NCBI GenBank assembly: GCA_963716245.1
Contig: OY970300.1
Location: 744,001 to 808,000, forward strand
DNA length: 64,000 nucleotides
Direction of reading: 5' to 3'
Source: VRUE01 sp963716245
GTDB lineage: Bacteria; Actinomycetota; Thermoleophilia; Solirubrobacterales; 70-9
The translations under genes and the position numbers were made by a program. The first letter of the stretch is position 1. Each line of letters starts with the position of its first letter. The notes beneath the pieces are model-generated. The model searched no databases. It was not told the origin of the DNA and worked only from the letters and a program-made list of their open reading frames with translations. Positions 31,539-39,467 of this stretch are shown here, piece by piece.

Positions 31539-32732
31539 ATGACCCGCGTCCTGATCCTCTCCTGGGAGTACCCGCCGCTGATCGAGGGTGGGCTCGCGCG
31601 GCACGTCCGCAAGCTCTCCGAGGCGCTGGTCGAGCACGACGTCGAGGTCCACGTGCTGACCCGGGGCGGCGAAGAGTCCCCGGCGGAGGAGCGGCGCGGC
31701 GGCGTCGTCATCCACCGCATCCGCGAGCCGCAGCGACCCAGCGACCTGGGCGAGTTCGTCGCCTGGGTCGAGCGGATGAACTCCGACATGCTCGCCGCCG
31801 GCGTCGAGCTGGGCGACCGCTACAGCTTCGACCTCGTTCACGGCCACGACTGGCTGGTCGCCAACGCCTGCGACCACCTCGCCAAGCGCTTCGCCGCGCC
31901 GCTGGTGACGACGATCCACGCCACCGAGCACGGCCGCCACCAGGGCTGGGTCGACAAGCACCCGCAAACCTACATCCACGGGGTCGAGCGCTGGATCACC
32001 AACCGCTCCGAGCGCGTGATCGCCTGCTCCCACTACATGCGCGAGCAGATCGCCGACATCTTCGGCGTCGAGGAGAAGCGGGTCAGCGTGATCCCGAACG
32101 GGATCGACCCCGGCGACCTCCAGCCCCAGGACCCCGCCGAGCTGCGCCGGCTGCGCGCCGAGTTCGCCGCGCCCGAGGAGAAGCTGGTCCTGCTGATCGG
32201 CCGGCTCGTCTACGAGAAGGGCTTCCAGCTGGCGCTCGAGGCCATGCCGCGGGTGATCGCGGAGGCCCCCGGCACGCGCTTCCTCGTCGCCGGCTCCGGC
32301 ACCCACGAGGCCGAGCTGCACAAGCAGGCCGACGAGCTGGGCCTGATGGACCACGGCACATTCCTGGGCTGGATCGGCGACGACGTTCTCCACTCCCTGT
32401 ATCGGATCGCCGACCTCACGGTCGTGCCCTCCATATACGAGCCGTTCGGGCTGGTCGCGCTGGAGGCGATGGCCTCCGAATGCCCCTGCATCGTCGCCGA
32501 CACGGGCGGGCTGCGCGAGGTGGTCCCCCACGAGGAGGTCGGGCTGCGCTTCCGCTCCCACGACCCCGACGCGCTTGCCGAGGTCGCGATCCGCGTCCTC
32601 CGCGACGACGAGCTGGGCCACCGCCTCGTCACCGAAGCCTACGAGCACCTGCGCCGCTTCGACTGGGCCGACGTGGCCGAGCAGACGGCGGCCGTCTACG
32701 CCGACCTGGTCGGCGACCCCAGCCGCGCCTGA
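31539..32732 (+). CDS. GT4 glucan synthase-like glycosyltransferase (Rv3032-like)
   Basis: 397 residues of GT-B fold. The N-terminal domain has ILSWEYPPLIEGGLARHVRKLSEAL, the G-G-L/H-x-x-H motif of glycogen-synthase-like GT4 enzymes, then VHGHDWLVANA and TTIHATEHGRH. The nucleotide-sugar domain has SVIPNGIDPGD, LLIGRLVYEKGFQLAL and the E-x7-E motif in PSIYEPFGLVALEAMA. These match mycobacterial alpha-1,4-glucosyltransferase Rv3032 and archaeal-type synthases. The GH57-GT4 pairing supports a glucan or polymethylated glucan product. Its 3' end overlaps the convergent XRE gene by 37 bases. Confidence 0.88.
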   Translation: MTRVLILSWEYPPLIEGGLARHVRKLSEALVEHDVEVHVLTRGGEESPAEERRGGVVIHRIREPQRPSDLGEFVAWVERMNSDMLAAGVELGDRYSFDLVHGHDWLVANACDHLAKRFAAPLVTTIHATEHGRHQGWVDKHPQTYIHGVERWITNRSERVIACSHYMREQIADIFGVEEKRVSVIPNGIDPGDLQPQDPAELRRLRAEFAAPEEKLVLLIGRLVYEKGFQLALEAMPRVIAEAPGTRFLVAGSGTHEAELHKQADELGLMDHGTFLGWIGDDVLHSLYRIADLTVVPSIYEPFGLVALEAMASECPCIVADTGGLREVVPHEEVGLRFRSHDPDALAEVAIRVLRDDELGHRLVTEAYEHLRRFDWADVAEQTAAVYADLVGDPSRA

Positions 32733-33022
32733 CGCTCTCGCCCGGACTCGGAGCCGTCGGCGCAGTCGTCGCGAACCCGGAACTGACCGAGCATCGTCCC
32801 TCCCGGAGCCCAATCGAGTCCCTCGAGCAGCTCGCTCGGCGGCACCGAGAGGGCTCCCGCGAGCTTGACCAGGGTGTCGACCCGAGCCACCCGCTCCCCG
32901 CGCTCCAGCTGCCCGACCGCCGTGCGGTGCAGCGACGCGCGCACGCCTAGCTCCTCTTGCGAGAGATCCGCACGTTTGCGGCAGCGGGCTAGATTCCGGC
33001 CGAACCGGATTGCGACGTCCAC
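32696..33022 (-). CDS. XRE-family helix-turn-helix regulator
   Basis: 108 residues from GTG 33022; the frame extends upstream without a sensible start. The Cro/C1-type HTH is AIRFGRNLARCRKRADLSQEELGVRASLHRTAVGQLERGERVARVDTLVKLAGALSV, followed by PPSELLEGLDW. The remaining 30 residues are a polar tail. It lies back-to-back with the VapBC promoter region and overlaps the 3' end of the GT4 gene. It could regulate itself or the toxin-antitoxin operon; no specific target is visible. Confidence 0.82.
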   Translation of the reverse strand: MDVAIRFGRNLARCRKRADLSQEELGVRASLHRTAVGQLERGERVARVDTLVKLAGALSVPPSELLEGLDWAPGGTMLGQFRVRDDCADGSESGRERQARLGSPTRSA

Positions 33023-33115
33023 GCCGCCATTTTGCTGGCGGTTCCGTCGCCGATCTACAGGGCACACATGGACAAAGGGCATGCCTGAGTACCTAAGCAG
33101 GTGCCGAACTCGCTG

Positions 33116-33144
33116 TAGACAACACACTTCGATCATGGTACGCT
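33116..33144 (+). promoter_or_regulatory. Promoter of vapBC
   Basis: TAGACA (33116-33121) and TACGCT (33139-33144) are spaced 17 bases apart. The expected start lies about 30 bases before the antitoxin ATG at 33183, leaving a leader with GGGAGG as ribosome site. Confidence 0.5.
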
Positions 33145-33182
33145 TCTTGCACGGAAAAATCGCCCGGCGGGAGGCAACTACC

Positions 33183-33485
33183 ATGCGTCCTATGGGCATC
33201 CCCATTGAAGACGAGGAGTTCAGAAAGTTGGCACAGAAAGTCGCGGAGCTGGCGGGTGAGAGCGAGGCCGAGGCGGTGCGCCAATCGCTGCGCGAGAGGC
33301 GCGATCGCCTCGAGTCCCAGGCCGCGCCGGAATCGGAGGGCCGCAGGCCGAGGACCGAGAAGGACTTCCGTCGCTTCATGGAAGAGAAGATCTGGCCCCT
33401 GATCCCCGAGGAGCATCGTGGCCGGCCTCCGATGACGAAAGTTGAACGGGAAGAGATCCTCGGTTACGGCCCGGAGGGATTTTGA
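33183..33485 (+). CDS. vapB: VapB-type antitoxin (PSK/Rv0623-like)
   Basis: 100 residues from ATG 33183, with GGGAGG nine bases upstream; an ATG at 33134 would start inside the -10 to +1 region. The N-terminus GIPIEDEEFRKLAQKVAELAGESEAEAVRQSLRERRDRLE is the ribbon-helix-helix-like PSK/VapB domain that binds the operator. The C-terminal half (RTEKDFRRFMEEKIWPLIPEE) is the toxin-wrapping region. The stop overlaps the vapC start as TTGA, so antitoxin and toxin are coupled. It should neutralise the PIN toxin and repress the operon. Confidence 0.85.
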   Translation: MRPMGIPIEDEEFRKLAQKVAELAGESEAEAVRQSLRERRDRLESQAAPESEGRRPRTEKDFRRFMEEKIWPLIPEEHRGRPPMTKVEREEILGYGPEGF

Positions 33486-33874
33486 TCCTCGACAGCTCGG
33501 CGGCCGTGTCGATCGTTTTGGAAGAGGAAGGATCTGTCCTCCTGGAGGAAACGCTCGTGGCGGCGGAGTCCGTCGCGATCGGTGTACCAACGATGTTTGA
33601 GACGGCGATGGTTCTCACCGCGCGCGAGGGCGCGGCTGGTCGCCACGCCCTCTCCGCTCTCGTGACGGACAACGAAATCGCTCCGATTCCGTTCGACGAG
33701 CATCACTACAACGTCGCCCTCGAGGCCTTCGTCCGCTACGGCAAGGGACGCCATCCCGCCCGGCTCAACTACGGCGACTGCATGACCTACGCGACCGCTC
33801 GCCTCGCCGAGCGTCCCCTGCTCTACGTCGGCGAGGACTTCGCGAAGACGGATCTCGCCCCGGCTGTGCCATAG
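33482..33874 (+). CDS. vapC: VapC-type PIN-domain ribonuclease toxin
   Basis: 130 residues from TTG 33482, preceded by GGAGGG. The PIN acidic residues are present: D4 (ILDSSA), E40 (MFETAMV), D99 (LNYGDCMTY) and D119/D124 (VGEDFAKTDL). The length is normal for VapC. Members of this family cleave tRNA or rRNA when free of VapB. The gene is intact, so the module is probably functional. Confidence 0.9.
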   Translation: MILDSSAAVSIVLEEEGSVLLEETLVAAESVAIGVPTMFETAMVLTAREGAAGRHALSALVTDNEIAPIPFDEHHYNVALEAFVRYGKGRHPARLNYGDCMTYATARLAERPLLYVGEDFAKTDLAPAVP

Positions 33875-33912
33875 GGCCGGGCGGGCGAGCCGGGACCGCT
33901 GCGCGCGACGCC

Positions 33913-34668
33913 CTAGCGGGGCGAGCCGAGCGTGAGCAGGAAGAGGAGCGGGAGGGCGGCGATCGCCATCGAGCCGGCGAGGACGGGGCGCCAGGCGAGG
34001 CGCGGGGAGTCGTCGGCGCCGCGGCGTCGCAGCATGAGCAGCGGCGGCAGGGCCAGGGTCTTGGCCAGGACGCTCAGATCGACGGCGAGGGACCGCGAGC
34101 GCGCGTATTCGAGGTCGAGCTTGACCTTGTCCGGGAGCAGGCTGTCGCGGTAGAAGCTCTCGGGATCCGGGTGGAGGCTGAGCAGATGCGGCTCCAGTCC
34201 GGCGTAGCGCAGCTGGGTCGGGCCGGTGATCCCGGGCGGCACCGAGAGGATCTCGCGGTAGTCCTCGGCATGCAGGACGACGAACTCCTCGAGCTCAGGC
34301 CGCGGCCCGACCAGGCTCATCTCGCCGCGCAGCACGTTCCACAGCTGCGGCAGCTCGTCCAGCCGCGTGGCGCGCAGGAAGCCGCCCACGGGCGTGATCC
34401 GGGCATCGTTCGCGCCGGCCACGGCGTGGCCGTCGTTGTCGACCCGCATCGTGCGGAACTTGACCATCTCGAAGGACCGCCCCCGGTAGCCGACCCGGCG
34501 GGCGCGAAAGAAGACCGAGCCGGGCGAGTCGAGAAAGACTGCGACGGTGACGATCAGCATCGGCAGGGCGAGGAGCGGGAGCAGCAGCGTCAGCGCGCAG
34601 AGGTCGACGACCCGCCTCGCCGGCGGAATCCGCACCCCTCGCCCTCTGTTTGACCCTTGCCGCCGCAC
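33913..34668 (-). CDS. Bacterial sugar transferase (undecaprenyl-phosphate sugar-1-phosphate transferase)
   Basis: 251 residues from GTG 34668, behind GGAGGGG and downstream of a good promoter. The longer frame to 34749 would start inside the -35 and is rejected. One N-terminal membrane helix (VVDLCALTLLLPLLALPML) precedes the polyprenyl-phosphate transferase domain. Landmarks are MVKFRTMRVD, DELPQLWNVLRGEMSLVGPRP and PPGITGPTQLRY. A second hydrophobic segment lies at the C-terminus (AGSMAIAALPLLFLLTL). The enzyme should start lipid-linked glycan synthesis for the polysaccharide locus further right. Substrate specificity cannot be read from sequence. Confidence 0.9.
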   Translation of the reverse strand: MRRQGSNRGRGVRIPPARRVVDLCALTLLLPLLALPMLIVTVAVFLDSPGSVFFRARRVGYRGRSFEMVKFRTMRVDNDGHAVAGANDARITPVGGFLRATRLDELPQLWNVLRGEMSLVGPRPELEEFVVLHAEDYREILSVPPGITGPTQLRYAGLEPHLLSLHPDPESFYRDSLLPDKVKLDLEYARSRSLAVDLSVLAKTLALPPLLMLRRRGADDSPRLAWRPVLAGSMAIAALPLLFLLTLGSPR

Positions 34669-34719
34669 AGAAACCCCTCCGCGCCGCCCCAGGCGGCCCT
34701 CATGCCTCGCTTGGCTCTC

Positions 34720-34749
34720 AGGATAGGGAGCCCCTTCGATACCTGTCAA
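34720..34749 (-). promoter_or_regulatory. Promoter of the sugar transferase gene
   Basis: On the minus strand TTGACA (34749-34744) and TATCCT (34725-34720) are separated by 18 bases. The start would be about 34713, giving a leader of about 45 bases to GTG 34668. It lies over the 3' end of the PRC-barrel gene. Confidence 0.6.
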
Positions 34750-35147
34750 GGAACGCCTGGGAACGCCGCCGGTGCCGCAGTCACCGAGTCCAACGGCCGT
34801 CCAACCACCTCGGAGGCGCGGCCGACGCGCTCACCGATCCCGTAGTGGGCGCAGATCGCGAGCTCGTGCTCGCGCAGCAGCGGCCGGCTCGGGTCGACCG
34901 TGGGGGCGGCGCGAACCGCCTGATGCGAGTGACCGGTCCAGACGCGACCCGCGGCGGCGGCGCAGTCCCGCAGCGGCAGGGCGACGAGGCCGGCGCTGCG
35001 GCGGCTGAGCAGCGGCAGGCGGCGGCGCGGCGCGACGAGCAGCCAGGCGGGCTCGCCGCCCGCGGTGTCGGCGAAGAGGCCCCGCACGGTGCCGACGGGC
35101 CTGCCCTCCACGTCGTCGACCGCGAAGCCGAGCCAGCTCTCAGGCAT
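34746..35147 (-). CDS. PRC-barrel domain protein
   Basis: 133 residues. The first about 70 residues (WLGFAVDDVEGRPVGTVRGLFAD...PAWLLVAPRRR) form a small beta-barrel of PRC type, including the G-x-x-V-G-x-V pattern. The C-terminal half has REHELAICAHYGIG. PRC-barrels occur in RimM and in photosynthetic H subunits, but most stand-alone members have no known role. It is coupled to meaB by an eight-base overlap. The 3' end runs into the sugar transferase promoter. Confidence 0.65.
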   Translation of the reverse strand: MPESWLGFAVDDVEGRPVGTVRGLFADTAGGEPAWLLVAPRRRLPLLSRRSAGLVALPLRDCAAAAGRVWTGHSHQAVRAAPTVDPSRPLLREHELAICAHYGIGERVGRASEVVGRPLDSVTAAPAAFPGVP

Positions 35148-36102
35148 CGGCCTGTCGCTCCATCAGCTCGCTCGCCGCGCTCGCCGGGTCGAGCTCCCGC
35201 CTGACGACCCGCTCCAGGAGGGCGGAGGTCTCGGCATCGCCTTCGGCGACCGCCTCGAGGCGCCGACGCATGCGCGAGGCGGCGATGCCCAGCACCTCGT
35301 TGCGCAGGTTGCGCGCGCGACGCTGCTCCAGCGTTCCGGCCGCCTCGATGTGGGCGCGGTGCTCGTCGATCTTGGCGGCCAGCTCGGCGACCCCCTCGCC
35401 GCGGGCGGCCTCGGTGCGCAGGATCGGCACGTTCCAGCCCTCCGGGTCGTGGGAGAGCGCCAGCACGCCGCGCACCTCGCGAACCATCGTGTCGGTCATC
35501 GGGTGGTCGGCCTTGTTGACGACGATCACGTCGGGGATCTCCATCACGCCGGCCTTCAGCGCCTGGATCGAGTCGCCCGAGCCGGGCATCAGGGCGAGCA
35601 CGATCGTGTCGGCGTGGTCGACGATGTCGATCTCGGCCTGGCCGACGCCGACGGTCTCGATCAGCACGTCGTCCTTGCCCGCGGCGTCCATGACGAGCGC
35701 GACCTGCAGGGCCGCCTCCGAGAGGCCGCCGAGCGCGCCGCGGGAGGCCATCGAGCGGATGAAGACGCCAGGGTCGAGGAAGTGCTCGGAGAGGCGGATG
35801 CGGTCGCCGAGCAGGGCGCCGCGGGTGAAGGGGCTGGAGGGGTCGATCGAGAGCACCGCGACCTCGCGCTCGGCCTTGCGCAGCTCGGCGGTCAGCGCGC
35901 CGATCAGGGTGCTCTTGCCGACTCCCGGCGGGCCGGTGAAGCCGACGATCCGCGCCTTCCCGGTGCGCGGGTAGACCTCGCGGACCAGCTCCCAGCCGGC
36001 GGGGTCGTCGGACTCGATCAGCGTGATCGCCCGGGCCAGTGCGCGCTTGTCTCCGGCGATCAGGCGCTCGGCGAGCGGTGCGGCTTTGGCGGCGTCGGGC
36101 AT
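35140..36102 (-). CDS. meaB: MeaB-type G3E GTPase chaperone of methylmalonyl-CoA mutase
   Basis: 320 residues. The G1 P-loop is GFTGPPGVGKST (54-65), followed by LSIDPSSPFTRGALLGDRIRL, ETVGVGQAEIDIVDHADT, and VVNKADHP for guanine specificity. These are the ArgK/MeaB signatures. The C-terminal helices would form the dimer. MeaB gates adenosylcobalamin loading and protects the mutase. The mutase genes mutAB are not in this window, so it acts in trans. It is divergent from an acetyltransferase, with a 29-base gap. Confidence 0.92.
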   Translation of the reverse strand: MPDAAKAAPLAERLIAGDKRALARAITLIESDDPAGWELVREVYPRTGKARIVGFTGPPGVGKSTLIGALTAELRKAEREVAVLSIDPSSPFTRGALLGDRIRLSEHFLDPGVFIRSMASRGALGGLSEAALQVALVMDAAGKDDVLIETVGVGQAEIDIVDHADTIVLALMPGSGDSIQALKAGVMEIPDVIVVNKADHPMTDTMVREVRGVLALSHDPEGWNVPILRTEAARGEGVAELAAKIDEHRAHIEAAGTLEQRRARNLRNEVLGIAASRMRRRLEAVAEGDAETSALLERVVRRELDPASAASELMERQADA

Positions 36103-36131
36103 TGCCGCGCCAGTCTAGAGTCCCGCTCCCC

Positions 36132-36788
36132 GTGATCCGCCTGATCCGCTTCTGCGCCCGCAGCGGGATGCTGACGCCGAAATACGCGCTGCTCCTGGCG
36201 CGCTACCTGCGCCGCCGCCTCCTCACGAGGGCGGGCTGGCGCTGGCGCACCGACGGGCCGGTCTTCTTCGGCAGCGGCCTGGAACTGCAGATCGCCCGCC
36301 GCGGGCGGATCGACTTCGGCCGCTTCGTCTGGCTCGGCCACGGGACCAAGATCCGCTGCCACGAGGGCCTGGTCGAGATCGGGCAGAAGACCGTGCTCGG
36401 CCAGGAGTGCACGATCTCCGCCTACGGGCGGGTGCGGATCGGCGAGCAGTGCGTGATCGCCGACCGGGCGATGTTCATCGACTTCGACCACGGCGTGGTC
36501 GAGGTGGACCGGCCGATCCGCAAGCAGGGCATCTACACCCGCGACGTCGAGGTCGGCTCGAACGTCTGGATCGGCTACGGCGCCTGCATCCTGCGCGGGG
36601 TGCGGGTGGGGGACAACTCGATCGTCGGGACCAACTGCGTGGTGACCAAAGACGTCCCCGCCAACGCCGTCGTCGCCGGCATCCCCGCCCGGATCATCCG
36701 CATGCGCGACGCCCCGGAGCGGCTGCGCTGGCCGGACCCGGTCGAACCGGACCCGGCCGCGCATACGACCTTGCCGCCGCCGGACTGA
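36132..36788 (+). CDS. Left-handed beta-helix O-acetyltransferase
   Basis: 218 residues from GTG 36132; the longer frame runs into the divergent meaB gene. After a basic helical start (RYLRRRLLTRAGW) there are hexapeptide repeats: GRIDFGRFVWLGHGTKIR, VEIGQKTVLGQECTISAYGRVRIGEQCVIADR. The acetyltransferase end VGSNVWIGYGACILRGVRVGDNSIVGTNCVVTKDVPANAVVAGIPARII is typical of the NodL/LacA/maltose-acetyltransferase group. A catalytic His may be in FIDFDHGV. It probably acetylates a surface sugar. Confidence 0.87.
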   Translation: MIRLIRFCARSGMLTPKYALLLARYLRRRLLTRAGWRWRTDGPVFFGSGLELQIARRGRIDFGRFVWLGHGTKIRCHEGLVEIGQKTVLGQECTISAYGRVRIGEQCVIADRAMFIDFDHGVVEVDRPIRKQGIYTRDVEVGSNVWIGYGACILRGVRVGDNSIVGTNCVVTKDVPANAVVAGIPARIIRMRDAPERLRWPDPVEPDPAAHTTLPPPD

Positions 36789-36830
36789 GGCTCCCCCGCC
36801 GAGGGCGTCGGTCCGGGGCGGCGATTGCGG

Positions 36831-37469
36831 CTATTCGATCCAGATGCCGCGGTGTTCCTGTGCTGTGTTCTCGCCTGTGACTGTGACTTTACCCGAGTAG
36901 GTGCCGTTGTTTGTTGTTTCTGTTTCGTTTTCGCAGAGCATCCCGTGTTCTTCGTAGTCGATCCCATTGAGATTCAGGTCGAGGATCACGCTGCGTGTCA
37001 TTCCTTCGTTCTCGTTTGTGTATGTCACGGTCCCGATGTTCGCCTGCGGTGGGATTGTGATCATGCACATCGGAGCATCGATCTCGATCTCTTCTCCATC
37101 GGGGCAGACGATGTCCATGCTGCCTGTCAGATGTTCTGTGTCAGCCCCGATGTGGAATCGGAAGTTACAGCCGTTGTGTGTGAACAGCGCATTGACTTCG
37201 GCGCCGAATTTGCAATTTTCAAATGTCGGTGTGAGACCGAATGTGGTAGTTGTCGCGACGCCGATTGTCCCGTCGAAATTAGTAACGCCGCATTTCATCA
37301 CGCCCACGTCCAGCCCCAGTTCATTACCCACGATCTGGGTGCCTGTGAGAATCGTGTGTTCGGTTTCCGAGTGGAGCTGGGGGCTTGCGGAGCCAACAGG
37401 CGCCGCCATCGCCCCCATCGCCGAGACCGCGACGAGCGCGAGGCCAAGGGTCTTTAGCTTGCGAATCAT
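36831..37469 (-). CDS. Secreted six-cysteine module protein, divergent member
   Basis: 212 residues from ATG 37469, behind GGAAGGAAG; the frame's upstream start at 37505 lies near the transcription start. The signal peptide (LKTLGLALVAVSAMGAMA) is cleaved near VGSA/SP. The sequence is far from the other members, but the six cysteines stay in order and context: VMKC, ENCKF, HNGCNFRF, IVCPDGEEIEI, PMCMI, GMLCEN. It also has VTYTNENEG matching LTYTHPNNG. The gene is strikingly AT-rich, for example cgttctcgtttgtgtatg. It is divergent from the three-module paralogue at 37701, so family members are clustered here. Function unknown. Confidence 0.72.
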   Translation of the reverse strand: MIRKLKTLGLALVAVSAMGAMAAPVGSASPQLHSETEHTILTGTQIVGNELGLDVGVMKCGVTNFDGTIGVATTTTFGLTPTFENCKFGAEVNALFTHNGCNFRFHIGADTEHLTGSMDIVCPDGEEIEIDAPMCMITIPPQANIGTVTYTNENEGMTRSVILDLNLNGIDYEEHGMLCENETETTNNGTYSGKVTVTGENTAQEHRGIWIE

Positions 37470-37507
37470 CTCTTTCTTCCTTCCGTAGCTATCCCCTGGC
37501 GACATCG

Positions 37508-37536
37508 TTCATAGCGGAGATGTGTTGACGGCACAA
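37508..37536 (-). promoter_or_regulatory. Promoter of the divergent six-cysteine gene
   Basis: On the minus strand TTGTGC (37536-37531) and TATGAA (37513-37508) are 17 bases apart. The leader to ATG 37469 is about 32 bases and holds a clear Shine-Dalgarno. Confidence 0.5.
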
Positions 37537-37663
37537 CAGACGCCGCGACGCGCCGAGGCCCCGCGCGGGGGGCCAGGCCCCGCGGATCTTCGCGCGCGCA
37601 AGGGGCTCGCACGGCCTTTGCTGGGGAAACGACTTCCGAGGGCGTCTTAATGCACAAAAAATC

Positions 37664-37692
37664 TTGACCGCAGACGCCCGAGCGGTTATCCA
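37664..37692 (+). promoter_or_regulatory. Promoter of the three-module six-cysteine gene, giving a near-leaderless transcript
   Basis: TTGACC (37664-37669) and TATCCA (37687-37692) are spaced exactly 17 bases. The ATG at 37701 lies only eight bases after the -10, so the mRNA should begin at or within two bases of the start codon. No Shine-Dalgarno could fit. Confidence 0.6.
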
Positions 37693-37700
37693 TACCGCCT

Positions 37701-39467
37701 ATGACGGTGGATTCGCCCAAGCGACGACGACGACCAGTCGCTCGCAGGTTTGCGGGCCTTGGCCTCTTCTCGGCGATACTTCTCCTGGGCTCGATTGGCC
37801 CGGCCTCCGGCGCCTTGGCAGCCCCAGGTCACTTCATGGCGGGCGCCTATCCTGCACATCTGCATGGCGCCGCGACGGCGGGAAAAGCCAACAAGTTCAC
37901 AGTCGGCAGCGCGTCGTACGAATGCAGTTCGACCACCTACACAGGGCAACTCACGGCAAAAACGACAGAACTGACACTGGAACCCGTGTTCGGCGGCTGT
38001 CTGAGGGGTGGGACCGAACCGCAGACAATCACATGGAACGGCTGCGATTACATCCTGCGCTCCGGGGAAGGCAGCGAAACGGAATTCCCGGTTACGACGG
38101 ACCTCGAGTGCCCTGGCGCGAAAGGAATCGAAATTCACGGCTATGCAACCAGCGGCACGCATGGCGAAGCGAAATCGAACTGCAATCTCACAATCGCCGA
38201 GCAGACAGGCCTCAAAGGGTTGACGTATACAAAGGAGGCCGGAAGCAACTCGTTCGTCCTCGAGGGCACCGTCGAAGGGCTTGCAGCGCAAGCCCACGGC
38301 GAATGTGCGTTTGGCCTGACAGTCAATCCGAGCACCTCTCAGCATGTCAATGCGACAGTGCTCGTCACAGGGCGAGGCCACTTCACCGCTCCGGCCTACC
38401 CCGCCGGCCTCCATGGCACCGTCTTGGCAGGGAAAGAAAACACGATCACAGCCGGTAGCTTCACGTACAAATGTAGCTCGACTACCTACTCAGGCAGCCT
38501 CACGGAAAAAACGACAGACCTGACACTGGAACCAAAAGTCAGCGGTTGTCTTCAAGACGCCAGCGCGGCGACAATCACATGGAACGGCTGCGACTACGTC
38601 TTTCGCTCCGGAGAAGGCACCGAAGCGGAATTCCCCGTCACGACCGATCTGGACTGCCCGGAAGGAAAACGGGTCGAAATCCACAGCTACAGCAACGAAG
38701 CCAATCACAAATCGGGCTCATCGAGCTGCACAATCACATTCGCCGAGCAGACTGGTCTCAAAGGCATTACCTACACAAAAGAGGTGGGTACGAACTCGTT
38801 CATCCTTGAGGGAATCCTCGAAGGCCTCAAAATGGAAACGCACGGGGCCTGCTCGTTCGGCTTTACAATCAATCAAACTGCGTCTCAGCACATCAATACG
38901 ACAGTGCTGGTGACAGACTTGGAGCACTTCACTGCAGATTCTTATCCTGCGCACCTGCACGGCACGGCGATCGCAGGAAAAGAAAACTCGTTCACAGCGG
39001 GCGAATCGGTCTACAAATGCAGCTCGAGCACCTATACAGGCGAACTCACCGCAAAATCGACAGACCTGACACTGCAGCCTACCTTCAGCGGCTGCCTGCA
39101 AGGTGCCAGCCCGGCGACAATCACATGGAACGGCTGCGACTACGTCTTCCACTCTGGAGAAGGCACCGAAACGGAATTCCCGGTCACGACCGACCTGGAC
39201 TGCCCGGAAGGCAAACGAATCGAAATCCACAGCTACAGCAGCGAAGCCAACCACAAATCCGGCTCGTCGAGTTGCACAATCACATACGCCGAGCAGACCG
39301 GCCTTAAAGGCATCACCTACACAAAGGAGGCGGGCACCAACTCGTTCGTCCTCGAGGGAGCCCTGGAAGGCCTCAAACTGGAAATGCACGGCGCATGCTC
39401 TTTCGGTTTCACACTCAACCAGACTACGTCTCAGCACGTCAACACGACAGTGCAGGCGACAAAATGA
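37701..39467 (+). CDS. Secreted protein with three six-cysteine modules
   Basis: 588 residues. An unusually basic leader (PKRRRRPVARR) precedes the signal helix (FAGLGLFSAILLLGSIG), cleaved near ALA/APG. Three modules of about 181 residues follow, beginning near 37827, 38374 and 38921 with GHF/EHF...YPAHLHG...GK. Each has six cysteines, in Y-E/K-CSS, GGCL/SGCL, WNGCDY, CPEGKRIEIH, SSCTIT and H-GACSFGFT, and ends SQHVNTTV. Modules 2 and 3 are nearly identical in long stretches, showing recent duplication. The stop overlaps the next gene's ATG by four bases. Many ACA and AAA codons mark it off from neighbours. Extracellular; function unknown. Confidence 0.82.
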   Translation: MTVDSPKRRRRPVARRFAGLGLFSAILLLGSIGPASGALAAPGHFMAGAYPAHLHGAATAGKANKFTVGSASYECSSTTYTGQLTAKTTELTLEPVFGGCLRGGTEPQTITWNGCDYILRSGEGSETEFPVTTDLECPGAKGIEIHGYATSGTHGEAKSNCNLTIAEQTGLKGLTYTKEAGSNSFVLEGTVEGLAAQAHGECAFGLTVNPSTSQHVNATVLVTGRGHFTAPAYPAGLHGTVLAGKENTITAGSFTYKCSSTTYSGSLTEKTTDLTLEPKVSGCLQDASAATITWNGCDYVFRSGEGTEAEFPVTTDLDCPEGKRVEIHSYSNEANHKSGSSSCTITFAEQTGLKGITYTKEVGTNSFILEGILEGLKMETHGACSFGFTINQTASQHINTTVLVTDLEHFTADSYPAHLHGTAIAGKENSFTAGESVYKCSSSTYTGELTAKSTDLTLQPTFSGCLQGASPATITWNGCDYVFHSGEGTETEFPVTTDLDCPEGKRIEIHSYSSEANHKSGSSSCTITYAEQTGLKGITYTKEAGTNSFVLEGALEGLKLEMHGACSFGFTLNQTTSQHVNTTVQATK

